A stretch of DNA of 64,000 nucleotides from Prorocentrum cordatum (GCA_963575745.1 CAUYUJ010015735.1:1-64000); one strand, 5' to 3'. Positions 39,836 to 50,018 are shown, numbered from the stretch's first letter. Program-made: numbers and translations. Notes: generated from the sequence alone by a model not told the origin.

Positions 39836-40330
39836 TCACTCTTGTAGCTCAGCAGGTGGCCATGGTATCTCTCCTGGGTGCCTCTTGCGGCTCAGCTGGA
39901 AGCCCTCGTATTCGCGTTCGTGGCCCTCGTAACTGTGCTCGTGGTCCTCGTAATTCAGCCGGTGGCCCTCGTAGGTCAGTTGGAACCTCTGGTAGCCCAG
40001 CAGGTGGCCCAGGAAACTCTGCCAGTGGCTCCCGTAGCTCGGGTCGTGGTCCCTGTAGCCCTTCTTATGGTCCTCGCACGTCTGCCTTTGGCACTCGTAC
40101 CCAGGCTGGTGGAATGATTGCTTTGTTGGTGGTTCTTGTAGCTCAGCAAGTGGCCCTGGTATCCTTCCTGGTGTTTCGTGGCTCAGCTGCAGGTCCTCGT
40201 AGTTCAGCTGGTGGCCCTCGTAGACCTGTTGGAAGCTCTGGTAGCTCAGGGGGTGGCCTGGGTAGCTCTGCCAGTGGCTCCCGTAGCCCGTCGGCTGCCA
40301 AGTCGTAATGTTCCACGTCTTGGCGGCCGG
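39836..40330 (-). CDS. Heptapeptide-repeat coding region, unknown function
   Basis: The minus strand encodes at least eighteen seven-residue units of the form G-H-x-L-x-Y-E/Q. Examples are GHPLSYQ, SFQQVYE, GHQLNYE, HLLGYQR, FQLTYEG, HRLNYED and HEHSYEG. A higher-order copy starts with SHWQSYPGHPLSYQ and recurs as SHWQSFLGHLLGYQ, 249 bases (83 codons) apart, keeping frame. The spacing of Tyr, His and Glu is conserved while codons vary, which suggests coding at some time. The reverse frame is Val/Leu-rich. No start codon, no known family. It lies just downstream of the Cys-rich region at 40347-41330 and may be its 3' part after a frameshift. Confidence 0.45.
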   Translation of the reverse strand, partial: PAAKTWNITTWQPTGYGSHWQSYPGHPLSYQSFQQVYEGHQLNYEDLQLSHETPGRIPGPLAELQEPPTKQSFHQPGYECQRQTCEDHKKGYRDHDPSYGSHWQSFLGHLLGYQRFQLTYEGHRLNYEDHEHSYEGHEREYEGFQLSRKRHPGEIPWPPAELQE

Positions 40331-40910
40331 AACAGTCCTGGTGGCCTTAGGAGTACAGGTCACTGTGGAAAAACCTGCCGCAATCGCACTGGTAGCACGC
40401 AGCGCGGCCGTAGCCGTACTCGTCGTAGACGGCGCAGCCGTTATCCACCTGTACCTCCGCGACGGCGTACGAAGTAACCCCATTTGGGCTGCTCGGTGGC
40501 GTCGCCCCTGGTTTCGGTCGTGGTGGCGCACTCGGTGTCGTACTGGTGGTGGCCGTCCTTGGGCTCCCTGTTGCGCAACTCGTTGTCGTACTTGGACTGC
40601 CTGTTACGTAGCTCGCTCTCGCAGCTGGGCGGCATGTTACGCAGCTCGTACTTGGACGTTCTCGCGAGGGCCGCCGTAGCAATGAGAATGATGTCGTCGG
40701 GCCGAAGCTGGATTCCATTCCGGACGGTGTACCCCACTCGTTTTGGGGCCGCGTCTGTTCGCGCACATGTACCTCTATGCGCGCCCTGCCCGGGCATCAT
40801 TGCCGACACGTCTCCGCAAACGTCCGTAAATCCCGTTGACTTGCAGTGCAACAACTGACGGTTGATGTTGCAGTCGCGGTCATTATCCTTCTCGTGGCTG
40901 ACGCGGTAGA

Positions 40911-41087
40911 CCAGATTTCGTAATAAAAGGGAGGGGGTCTGGACCCTCCAAGACAAGCCATTTCAGACCCCCCCCGTGGGAGAACCCTCCAAAACACCGT
41001 CCCCAGACCCCCCCAGTCCCTCCGAGATGGCCTGGAAGAGACCCCCCCCCGAAACGAGACCCCCCTCCCTTTTATTACGAAATCTGG
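40911..41087. mobile_element. 177-bp MITE with 27-bp TIRs inserted in coding sequence
   Basis: The left end CCAGATTTCGTAATAAAAGG continues GAGGGGG, and the right end is its inverted copy ending CGAAATCTGG. GTAGA flanks it at 40906-40910 and 41089-41093 (one extra A before the right copy), a likely 5-bp target-site duplication. No coding capacity. Confidence 0.72.
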
Positions 41088-41111
41088 AGTAGACACAGAT
41101 AGATGATCACA

Positions 41112-41252
41112 TTTCGGGGGGGGTCTCTTCCAGGCTATCTTGGAGGGCCTGGGGGGGTCTGGGGACGGTGTTTTGGAGGGTTCTCCCACGGGGGAGGTCT
41201 GAATGGCTTTTTGGAGGGTCCAGGTCCCCCTCCCTTTTATTACGAAATCTGG
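41112..41252. mobile_element. Second, 5'-truncated copy of the same MITE, inverted
   Basis: From TTTCGGGGGGGGTCTC to CGAAATCTGG it is the inverted complement of about 40911-41045 with few differences, again followed by A-GTAGA (41254-41258). With the first copy it forms a large imperfect palindrome. The 24-base spacer 41088-41111 holds AGTAGACACAGATAGATGAT, including a copy of the host flank GTAGATGATCAC. Confidence 0.65.
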
Positions 41253-41399
41253 AGTAGATGATCACCTCCTGGCAGTTGTTGTTGCTGTTGTTGTGCACGC
41301 TGTACGCGCGCCGCCACAGCGGCGGCGCGCTGAGGCCAGCCCCCCCGTTGGGTCCCCGCGCGGCGGCGCGGGGGCCCGGGGCCAGGAAGGCCTTCTTTC

Positions 41400-41590
41400 C
41401 CCTCCTCCTCCTACTCCTCCTCGTCATCCACCTCCTCCTCTTCTCCTCCTCCCCCTCGTCCTCTTCCTCCTCCTCCTCCTCCACGTTCTCCTCCTCGTCC
41501 TCCTCCTCCTCCACCTCCTGTCCCATCTCTCCCGCCTCCTTCTTGATACTTCTTATTAATGTTATTCCTCCTCCTCCTTCTCCTCCTCCT
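41400..41590. repeat. CCT array
   Basis: CCT with GTC variants. On the minus strand it gives a Glu-rich frame. Confidence 0.92.
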
Positions 41591-41605
41591 CACCATCATC
41601 ATCAA

Positions 41606-41670
<65 letters not shown>

Positions 41671-41671
41671 G

Positions 41672-41726
<55 letters not shown>

Positions 41727-41879
41727 TTGTTCTTCTTTCTAATATCCTTATGATTATCATTCGTCTTCGTCTTCCCCTTCCTCCTCCTCCTCCTCCTCCT
41801 CCTCTTCCACCTCCTCCTCGTCCTCCTCCTCACCTTCACACCCACCCTCACCATCAACATAACCATCACCATCACCACC

Positions 41880-41913
<34 letters not shown>

Positions 41914-42133
41914 TCATCATCAGCAGCATCATCATCATCATCACAACCACCACCATCACCATCATCACCATCATCATCAGCAGCAGCCGCATCATCATCA
42001 GCAGCAGCAGTATCATCAGCATCACCATCATCAGCATCATCATCATCAGCAGCAGCATTATCATCATCATGATTATCATCATGATTATCATGATCAGCAT
42101 CATCATCATCATCGTCATCAGCATCATCGTCAA

Positions 42134-42164
<31 letters not shown>

Positions 42165-42374
42165 ATCATCATCCTCATCACCATCATCATCACCATCATC
42201 ATGGGCATCCTCATCATCCTCAGCATAATCAGCATCCTCCTCATCAGCATCATCATCAGCAGCAGCAATATCATCCTCAAACCATTATCATCAACATCAT
42301 GAGTGTCATCATCAGCATCATCAGCGTCATGAGCATCAGTATCAGCATCATCATCAGCATCATCATCATGAGTG

Positions 42375-42417
<43 letters not shown>

Positions 42418-42657
42418 TGTCGCCGACGTCATCATCAGCATCAGCATCATCATCAGTACAGTTATCATCTTCCGCATAATCTTCATCGTCATCATCATCA
42501 TCATCCTCATCATCATCAGCAGCATCAACATCGTCATCGTCAGCGCCATCGTCATCGTCGTCGCCGTCCTCCTCATAATAAGCATCATCCTCATCATCAT
42601 CATCCTCATCATCAGCATCATCAGCAGTTTCATCATCCGCATCCACACCCTCATCGC

Positions 42658-42698
<41 letters not shown>

Positions 42699-43063
42699 AC
42701 ATCATCAGCATCATCATCATCGCCATCGTCATCATCATCGTCATCAGCAGCATCGGAATCATCATCAGAATCATCAGCATCATCATCAGCATCATCATCA
42801 GCATCATCAGTATCATCATCAGCATCATCATCATCACCATCACCACCATCATTACCATCAGCATCATCATCATCGGCATCCTCTTCACCCTGAACATAAT
42901 CAGCATCATCCTTATCAGCATCATCATCAGCAGCAGCATCCTTATCATCCTCCGATCATCCTCCGATCATCCCCTGATCATCATCGTCAGCATCATCAGC
43001 ACCATCATCATCAGTGTCATCAGCATCAGCAGCAGCATCATCATCGTTATCATCATCATCATT

Positions 43064-43151
<88 letters not shown>

Positions 43152-43410
43152 GTGTCGCCGTCGTCATCATCAGCAGCCTCCTTATCATCATGACCGTTAT
43201 ATCATCATCACCAGCAGCAGCAGCATCATGATCATCATCATCATCATCAGCAGCAGCAGCATCATCAGCATCGTCGTCATCATCAGCAGCATCATCATAT
43301 CAGCATCATCAGCAGCAGCAGCAACAGCATCATCATCAGCAGCAGCAGCATCATCATCATCATCAGCAGCAGCAGCAGCATCAGCATCAGCATCAGCATC
43401 ATCCTCATCT
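41591..43410. repeat. 1.8-kb CAT/CAG array
   Basis: CAT units, an interruption at about 41727-41835 with CCT, CAC patches near 41876-41895 and pure CAT runs at about 42377-42415 and 43066-43150. CAG-rich at the end. Confidence 0.95.
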
Positions 43411-43500
43411 TCCTTCTCCTCCTCCCCGCCCCCATCCCTCCTTCCCTCCCTCCTCCCTCCTCCTGCCTCCTGCCTACTCCTCCTCGACCTCCTCCTCCTC
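43411..43500. repeat. CCT/CTCC tract
   Basis: Pyrimidine-rich continuation of the array. Confidence 0.85.
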
Positions 43501-43682
43501 CCACCGATGCCCCCAGCACGGGCACCGCAATGGCCACGGAACCACCGGCACCAGTGTCGTCGTCGCCTCCGCCGCCGCCGCCTCCGCGGCCCTGTCCTGG
43601 CACAGGCTGCAGAACCAGCGCTCGCCTCGCTTCTGGCAGCCACACGTCGTGCCTGGCGCGCGCGCGCACGCGCGCGCGCCTG
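43501..43682. other. GC-rich spacer with an alternating GC/CG run
   Basis: GCGCGCGCACGCGCGCGCGC at about 43659-43680 is alternating purine-pyrimidine and Z-DNA-prone. The minus strand reads TTCGCQKRGERWFCSLCQDR and later RCPCWGHR, a Cys-rich protein-like stretch of unknown identity. Confidence 0.45.
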
Positions 43683-43860
43683 GGAGGAGGGGAGGGGAAG
43701 AGGGAGAATCAGGGAGAGAAGGAGGAGGAGGACGAGGGAGAATGAGGGAGACAAGGAAGAGGAGGAGGAGGAGGAGGAGGCGGAGTAGGAGGAGGAGGAG
43801 GAGGAGGAGGAGGAGGTGCGCAACCCACTGAGGGAGGGGGAGAAAGAGAGAGGTCCACAT
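43683..43860. repeat. GGA/GAGGGA array
   Basis: GGGAGA-rich start, then GGA to about 43815, then GA-rich. Confidence 0.9.
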
Positions 43861-44340
43861 CAGATAAAGAGAGAAGCGATGGAATATGGGGGTGGGGGCG
43901 TCCATCCAAGAATGAGGGGAGGAGAAGGGGGAGGAGGATCAGGAGAAGGTCGAAGAAGAAGAGGAGGACAACATTCACTATGCGTCCGCCGTTCGGTCAT
44001 TCGCCACTATCCCTTTACATCCACCTCTCGTGCTTCTTACCCTCGCCCCGGCACATGAGGAGGGTCACCGAGGGCCTTGCATCACTGATGGATACGGTCC
44101 GCAGACTTAGCCAAACGAGAATGAGGATGAGGAGGAATCCCATCAGCCCTTGCGTGTGGTTTAGAGCGTACCTCCTCCCCCTGGGTCTGGAGGGGGGTGG
44201 CGACCGATTAGAGCGTCCAAGACGGCCTCGGCGAGAAGGCAAAAATCGTTGACTTACGTTAGGTTTGGGGCCAATTTTGGCCCCCTGGGGGGAGGGGATG
44301 GAATTGACTACCCCCCCTTCTCTGATCGATCTCCTCCATG
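43861..44340. other. Unique sequence, no gene seen
   Basis: A short palindrome, GGGGCCAATTTTGGCCCC, lies at about 44269. No gene recognised. Confidence 0.4.
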
Positions 44341-44379
44341 ATGGCCCCAGGATGGGCCCCCAAGGCTCCACACAAGATG

Positions 44380-44530
44380 TACAGCAGCAAGACGCCGCCG
44401 TCAGAACCCCACGAGGGTCCCAAGAGTGCTCTAAGAGGGCTCCAAGAGGCTCCCAAGAGTGCCCCGAGAAGGCCCCAAGAGGCGCCCAGGAGGCCCCAAG
44501 AGACCCCCAGCAGGCCCCCAACAGGTGGGC
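44380..44530. repeat. CCCAAGAGGC minisatellite, short copy
   Basis: GGTCCCAAGAGTGCTC, GGCTCCAAGAGGCTCCC and similar units. Confidence 0.65.
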
Positions 44531-44535
44531 GTGGT

Positions 44536-44790
44536 TGCACGGTTTCCCCCTTGGCCGTATGCGACCCAAGGAGGAGAGGAGGAGGAGGAGGAGGAATGAG
44601 GAATGAGGAGGAGGAGGAGGAGGAGGAGGAGGAGGAGGAGGAGGAGGAGGGAGGCGGAGGAGGAGAAGGAATGAGGAGGAGGAGGAGGAGGAGGAGGAGT
44701 AGGAGGACGGGTCGCAGATGCCCTTCGGAGAAACCCTCCCGGCGTGGGGCGGTGGGAGATGCCACTGCCGCCCCCCCTGCGGGTGTGGGG
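44536..44790 (+). mobile_element. GGA-core element with conserved flanks, complete copy
   Basis: Left flank GCACGGTTTCCCCCTTGGCC then GTATGCGACCC, a core of GGA at 44568-44705, right flank GGACGGGTCGCAGATGCCCT then TCGGAGAAACCCTCC. GCGACCC and GGGTCGC mirror each other across the core. Same flanks at 23098/24076 and inverted at 51905-52068. No target-site duplication seen. Confidence 0.55.
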
Positions 44791-44799
44791 TGGTGCTGC

Positions 44800-45040
44800 G
44801 GTGCCGCCAACGCCGCCGCCGCCGCCGCCGTCGCCGCCGTCGTCGTCGTTGTCGTGGTCGTCGTCGTCGGCGTCGTCGTCGTCAGCGGCGAGCGGCGAGC
44901 GGCGGGGGCGCACAGCGCCAGCCGCCCGCGTAGCGCCCCTCGGACGAGGACGTCGCCAGCGTGGGGTGCCCGCCGGCGCACCGCGGCGCGCCGTCCGCGG
45001 CCCGGAGCTCCTCGCCGGCGGCCTGGGCCGGGGGAGGGAG
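44800..45040. other. CGC/CGT-rich and GC-rich sequence
   Basis: GCCGCCGTCGTC triplets to about 44890, then Arg/Pro-coding GC-rich sequence. No gene recognised. Confidence 0.45.
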
Positions 45041-45170
45041 GAAGGGACAAGGAGGGAGGAGGGAGGAGGGAGGAGGGAGGAGGGAGGGAGGAGGGAGGGA
45101 GGGAGGGAGGGAGGAGGGAGGAGGGAGGGGGAGGAGGAGGAGGAGGGAGGGAGGGAGGAGGGGGGCCGAG
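45041..45170. repeat. GGGA/GGAGGGA array
   Basis: Seven-base GGAGGGA and four-base GGGA units. Confidence 0.93.
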
Positions 45171-45354
45171 GCCAGGACGGTAAAATCGGGCGAGGATGAA
45201 TCGAGAACCTCTGAGGTCCGGCGGCTGAGGGGGATGTATCGGGCGCCGCGGGTGTATCAGCCGCCGCGGCCTCCTCCTCAGAGCGTCCTGGAACGCTCCG
45301 AGGGCGTTCTGAAGGCTGTGGAACGGACTGATCCTCGTCCTAGCCCCGTCCCTA

Positions 45355-45440
45355 GGGAGGAGGAAGGAGGGAGGTGGGAGGAAGGGAGGAGGGAGGAGGG
45401 AGGAGGGGAGGAGGGAGAAGGGAGGAGGGAAAAGGGAGAA
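45355..45440. repeat. GGGAGGA array
   Basis: Short purine array of the same type as 45041-45170. The intervening 45171-45354 shows no gene. Confidence 0.9.
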
Positions 45441-45547
45441 GATAGATGCGCCGCGGGAGATCTACGACGCATCACGTAAAGGAAGACATGTTTTGTTGCG
45501 GACGTTTGCGAGCAGGCACTTTGCGAGTAGTGGAACGCGCTCGGGGG

Positions 45548-45735
45548 GGAACTGGCTCAGGGCGGGGGGCATCGACCTGCATTGCGGTGATACGTCGCCG
45601 ACAGGGCAGCGACAGGCCCCCGGTGGTGAGCCTGGAGAGGCAGCGTTATGGGGGGGACTGGCTCCGAGGGGGAGGACATCGACCTGACTTGTGGTGATAC
45701 GTCGCCGAGAGCCCCGCGAGAGGCCCCTCACAGCG
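45548..45735 (+). repeat. Tandem dispersed repeat GGGGAACTGGCTC, about 105 bp, two copies
   Basis: GGGGGGAACTGGCTCAGGGC...CATCGACCTG...GTGATACGTCGCCGA...GACAGGCCCC is repeated at about 45652 as GGGGGGACTGGCTCCGAGGG...CATCGACCTG. It matches 25858-25930. CTCGGCGAGGCGCAGCCGCT follows at 45806 and matches 25728. Confidence 0.65.
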
Positions 45736-46570
45736 AGCCGGCACGGTCCTGAGCGCAGCTCTCCAGCGGGCGTCTGGGGCATTTCGGGCACCCCAGAAAA
45801 CGTCCTCGGCGAGGCGCAGCCGCTGGAGGGCGCCCGGAGGCTGGAGGCCCGCCGAGGATCGACGAGGAAGTGGAAGAACCTCGAACCCGGACACTGCCAC
45901 CCCGAACGTGGCCCCGCCCCCCCCCCCCCCCCGCGCAGTCCCTGGGGGCGTCGACGAGGGAGGCGTCCAAGAGGGCAGTTCGCAAATCGCGGCCCGAGGC
46001 CCGAGCTCGGGCGAGGGGGGGGGGGCAGGGGACGAATGGAAAGAAGACGAGGGGGGCCACTCCAACCAGGGAGGTGTCACGGCCAGGGCCGTGATGCCCA
46101 CCCCCCAGTTGGCCCCAGCCAGCACCCCCCTCTCAAACGCCCCCCCCCCCCCCCATGAACGTCGCCCCTGACCACCCCGCAGGCCTCTTCTGGACCTCTC
46201 CTGGGGCGCGCTCGGACCAGGACTCCGAAGCGGACCCCACCGTGGCCGCGGGGGGCGCCCCAGGCGCCCAGAGAGCGAACCCCGAACCTCGAAGCCCGAG
46301 CCTCGATCCCCCTGAGCCCCTCCCTCCTGCCTTGCCCATGACCACCCCGGCAGGCCCCCCTCCAGAGCACCCACCGCTGAGCGTTGCCCCTCACCACCCC
46401 GCAAACTTCCCCCCCCGAGGCCCTGGTCATCACCCCTCGCAACCATTAGAGCCGCACTCGGTCGGGCTGACCCACTCCCTGTCCAGCGCGGGCTTCGTCG
46501 TCGTTCGTCGTCGCCCTTCCGTCGTCGACGTCGGATGAAGTCCGCAGGAGGACGCCCCCACCAAGACGAT
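45736..46570. other. GC-rich sequence with long C and G homopolymers
   Basis: C16 at about 45918, G10 at about 46014 and C14 at about 46140. Frames are open on both strands from composition alone. No gene recognised. Confidence 0.4.
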
Positions 46571-46880
46571 GGATGTCCTCCCTACCTCCCCCCTCCCTCC
46601 CTTCCCTCCCTCCTATCCCCTTTGCCTCCCTCCCTCCCTCCCTCACATGCCTCTCCTATTATCGTCCCATCCTCCCTCCCTCCCTCCATCCCCTCCCGCC
46701 CTCCCCACCCTCTCCCTCCTCCCTCGTCCTCCTCCTCCTGTTCCCCTTTTCCCTCCTCCTCTCCGCCCTCCTCCTCCTCCGCCTCCTCCTCCTCCTCCTC
46801 CGCCTCCTCCTCCTCCTCCATCTCCTCCTCCTCCTCCTCCTCCTCCTCCTCCTCCTCCTCCTCCTCCTCCTCCTCCCTCC
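46571..46880. repeat. CCCT and CCT arrays
   Basis: CCCTCC-type units to about 46740, then CCT from 46765 to 46878. Confidence 0.93.
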
Positions 46881-47053
46881 CCTTCCCCGCAGGCCTCCCC
46901 CCCCCCTGGGCGCGCGCCTGCGGCGCGGAAGCCCGCACGGCCGACTCGTCCCTCTGCCACCTCGTGGGCGGGCGGGCGGCGGCAGCCGCGCCGCCCGCGG
47001 GGGGGGCCTCGGCAGGCCCTGCAGAGGCCTGCCGAGGGCTCTCGGCGATCGCC
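46881..47053. other. GC-rich spacer
   Basis: Between the CCT array and the MITE at 47062. No gene recognised. Confidence 0.4.
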
Positions 47054-47061
47054 CCCTCGGC

Positions 47062-47215
47062 TTAGGTCGTGCATGTCCCCCTGCGGGCGAATTTTGTACG
47101 AAAAACAAAAAAAACGTTTCAAAAATTATCAAAAAATAGTCGTAAGGTAGTCCCCAGGCTATCTGTTGAACTGCTTTCACAGATTCCTCCTGTACAGGGA
47201 CGTTGCCCGACTTCA
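47062..47215. mobile_element. 154-bp MITE, TCGGGC-GTCCCC family, copy with 8-bp TSD
   Basis: The left end TTAGGTCGTGCATGTCCCCC pairs with the complement of the right end TGAAGTCGGGCAACGTCCC. CCCTCGGC (47054-47061) and CCCTCGGA (47216-47223) flank it, 7 of 8 identical. AT-rich interior with no coding. Related to 48978-49300 and the orphan end at 9315. Confidence 0.68.
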
Positions 47216-47395
47216 CCCTCGGAGCTCCTCCGGGGAAGTCCGCGGAGGGCGTCGCACAGAAAAGACTGCGCGACCTCGAGCCCCGCTCGCCCCCCTCCGG
47301 GCAGACCTCGACTCGCGCCACCCCCTCCACACTCCGCCCTCCTCCCCCGCCCTCCACCCTCCCCCGCCCTCCCCCGTGGTCGGCCCCTGCACCCG

Positions 47396-47550
47396 TAGGG
47401 GGCCACATGCGAACCCTACCCCTACCCCCCACGATGTCTGAGGGGGAGGGTGGGGTTCACTTCGCTCGGGAGCCCCCGAACGAAGTGAACCCCCCCCCTT
47501 CCCCCTCAGACATCGTGGGGGGCAAGGGTAGGATTCGCACGTGGCCCCCT
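47396..47550. mobile_element. 155-bp foldback MITE with perfect 5-bp TSD
   Basis: Two arms of about 75 bp (47396-47470 and 47476-47550) are near-perfect inverted copies. They start TAGGGGGCCACATGCGAACC and contain CACGATGTCTGAGGGGGAGG and GGTTCACTTCG, with almost no loop. ACCCG lies immediately outside on both sides (47391-47395 and 47551-47555). Confidence 0.85.
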
Positions 47551-47555
47551 AACCC

Positions 47556-48389
47556 GTCCGCCCTCCTCCCAACGCCACCTGCGCCTTGCGATGGCGCCCA
47601 CACCCGCGGGCCGAGTCAAAAGCCAGAGTCGGGGGGGGGGTTCGTCAAGACAGCTCTCCGCCGTGACTTCTGCGGCACGGTGCGAACACATCGGGAGCGT
47701 CAGCCAGACGGGCAGGCTCGAGTCCGGGGAGCGGGCCACCCAGGCTCCACACGACCCGCTTCCCTCAGGGCACCCCGTTCTGCTTCCATCGCGAAGAGAG
47801 GGGGGAGGGGGGGGACTCGGAGGCGCGATCGCCTCCTCGCACTGCCCAGCAGAGTGGGCAGAATCAGTCAGCATCGCATCGGGGAATCGGGTCGGAGCGA
47901 AACGTGCGCCGCATCGGGCCGCACCGGCACCGGGCCGGAATCGACTCGGATCGGCTGCGCTGCGCCAGGATGCCCAACGGCGCCAGGCAGGCATCGTGCC
48001 GCATCGGAGAGCCGGAGCATCGGAATCGAATCGGATCGAACTGGCCGGAGCCGATGTCGAAGTGGATCGATGAGATCCAAGCGGATCCCGAGGTGGCCCC
48101 AGCGTGTCGCGCCCGTACAGCCCCATGCGGCCCTCTGGGCCTCGTGAAGGGGTGCGCCGAAGAGGGGGGGCCGGGAAGATCAGCCAGGCATGGGGGCAGC
48201 GGGCCTTCGAAGGAGGGGCTCCTGGAATTTGTTCGCCGCGTTCGAGCCCTGGGAGCCCTCCACGGACCTCAGGACCGTCAACAAGAACCTCGGGATGAAG
48301 AACCGGTCCTGGGAAAAGGCCCCGGAGTCCGGGACACGGTTCCCTAAGGACCAATTTTCCTTCAAGGAAGACAAGGGTTAGCGCATCAG
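47556..48389. other. Unique GC-rich sequence with ATCGG-rich part, no gene seen
   Basis: At about 47870-48075 short words such as GCATCGG, ATCGGATCGG and GAATCG recur without a fixed period. The rest is unremarkable. Confidence 0.4.
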
Positions 48390-48920
48390 GACTCCTTTCA
48401 TTCATGGCGAGGAAGCGCTTGGCTATCGCATCATGGCCCGAGGCAGGTGCACGAAGGAGGAAGGGGACCAGGGGACGTGAGGTTGTTGCTGATGCTGCTG
48501 GAGAAGAACGAAGAAGGCGAATAAAATAATAATAATAATGATACTAATAATAAAAATGATAATGATAATGACAAACAATAATAAGAAGAAGAATTATGAA
48601 AATATCATAATAAGAAGAAGAAGAAGAAGAAGAATAAAACAACGTTAACAATAATGATAAATATATCAAAAAATACGAATAAGAATAATGATAGTAATAA
48701 TATCATCATTCAGAAGAACAAGAAGCATAATAACAACAAAACGAAGAAGACTAAGTATAATAAGGAGAAGAAGAATAAGATGACGAAGACGATGACGAAG
48801 ACGAAAAGGGGCTCGCGCAGCAGGACCCCTTCCCTTCATGGCGAGGACGAGGGAGGGGTAGCGCATCATGGCCCGAGGCACGTGCGAGGACGACAGGGGG
48901 AAGCCAGGGCACGTATGGAG
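48390..48920. repeat. AT-rich triplet island between duplicated flanks
   Basis: 48520-48800 is rich in AATAAT and AAGAAG, in sharp contrast to the GC-rich surroundings. The left flank (about 48385-48480: TCATTCATGGCGAGG, GCATCATGGCCCGAGGCA, GTGCACGAAGGA) recurs on the right in the same orientation (about 48830-48915: CCCTTCATGGCGAGG, GCATCATGGCCCGAGGCACG). Confidence 0.75.
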
Positions 48921-48977
48921 AGAAGAGGCAGGGCGGCATGACATCGGGGCGAGCCCATGGCCCCGGCCACGCTATCC

Positions 48978-49106
48978 TGAGGTCGGGCCTGTCCCCCTAC
49001 AGGGGGATTTTGAGCGAAAATTGAAGAATACTCCAAAGGTACCTCCAAATATTCAAAAATATACTTGTTTTCCTTTTTGGGGTTTTTTACCCCCCACACA
49101 CACATA

Positions 49107-49159
<53 letters not shown>

Positions 49160-49300
49160 TGTATGTATGTATGTATGTATGTATGTATGTATGTATGTAT
49201 GTATGTATGTATGTATGTAGAAATGAAACATAAGAATCGTCCCCTGACTATTTTTGACTATTTTTGGATATTCCTCCTGTAGAAGGACGGGCCCGACTTA
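48978..49300. mobile_element. 323-bp MITE with perfect 9-bp TSD
   Basis: Left end TGAGGTCGGGCCTGTCCCCC then TACAGGGGGATTTT. The right end, complemented, is TAAGTCGGGCCCGTCC then TTCTACAGGAGGA. ACGCTATCC lies on both sides (48969-48977 and 49301-49309). The 9-bp duplication fits Mutator-like elements; that assignment is inference. The interior carries a TATG microsatellite and AT-rich DNA. Confidence 0.85.
49107..49219. repeat. AT and GTAT microsatellite
   Basis: ATATAT run to about 49131, then about 22 GTAT units, lying inside the MITE at 48978-49300. Confidence 0.95.
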
Positions 49301-49309
49301 ACGCTATCC

Positions 49310-49734
49310 ACCTTCTCCCCGAGCCCTCTCCCCCTCTCGGCGGTGGACAAACCTCCCTTTAGTAAACCTCCCCTTAGTGAAAGCGGCCTGGGACCGAAAC
49401 CGGCGGACCTGGACCCGCAAAAATGACGGCCGCGACGCCCCCTCGCGAACCGAAAACGGCCAATTCCTTAATCGACGTGTCAGGGTAGGAGGTCTGTCCA
49501 CCCCCGACTCTCCGATGCCCCCGATGAGCCTCCGGCCCCTCGATAAAAACTCGAGGCGGTCGGCCTGCCGCCGTCCTCCAGAGGCGGGCCCTCGGGCCTC
49601 GGCGCCGTCGCAAGAGAGAGAGAGAGAGAGCGCGGCGCCGAGGCGAGAGCCGAGCAACGCTGAGCCTGGCCGCGCCGCACTGCACCGAACCAGAGCTTTT
49701 TCCCGAGGCTCGGAGCAGGGCAGGATGGACCCGC
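49310..49734. other. Unique sequence with a GA run, no gene seen
   Basis: AGAGAG at about 49613-49630. No recognised protein. Confidence 0.4.
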
Positions 49735-49786
49735 CTCGTCTTCTTCTTCCTCCTCCTCCCCCTCCTCCTCCTCCTCCTCCTCCTCC

Positions 49787-49834
<48 letters not shown>

Positions 49835-49869
49835 GCATCATCATCAGCATCATCATCTTCATCATCATC

Positions 49870-49903
<34 letters not shown>

Positions 49904-49987
49904 CAATCAATCAATCATCATCATCATCATCATCATCAACATCATCATCACCATCATCATCATCGTCATCATCACCATCATCATCAG

Positions 49988-50018
<31 letters not shown>

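Larger units (their letters stand above)
40347..41330 (-). pseudogene. Interrupted gene of unknown function
   Basis: Minus-strand pieces join logically. A piece at 41330-41254 reads AYSVHNNSNNNCQEVIIY. After two inserted foldback copies, a piece at 40905-40441 starts RVSHEKDNDRDCNINRQLLH, includes VRNGIQLRPDDIIL and three ELRN repeats, and ends with a stop. A third piece in another frame reads EVQVDNGCAVYDEYGYGRAA, CYQCDCGRFFHSDLYS and stops at 40347. The reading EVIIY-RVSHEK is continuous if the insert is ignored. Cys pairs hint at disulfides or metal binding. Upstream is an acidic Glu-rich frame from GGA/CCT repeats. The family is not recognised. The insertion and the frameshift indicate decay or unrecognised introns. 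Confidence 0.45.
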
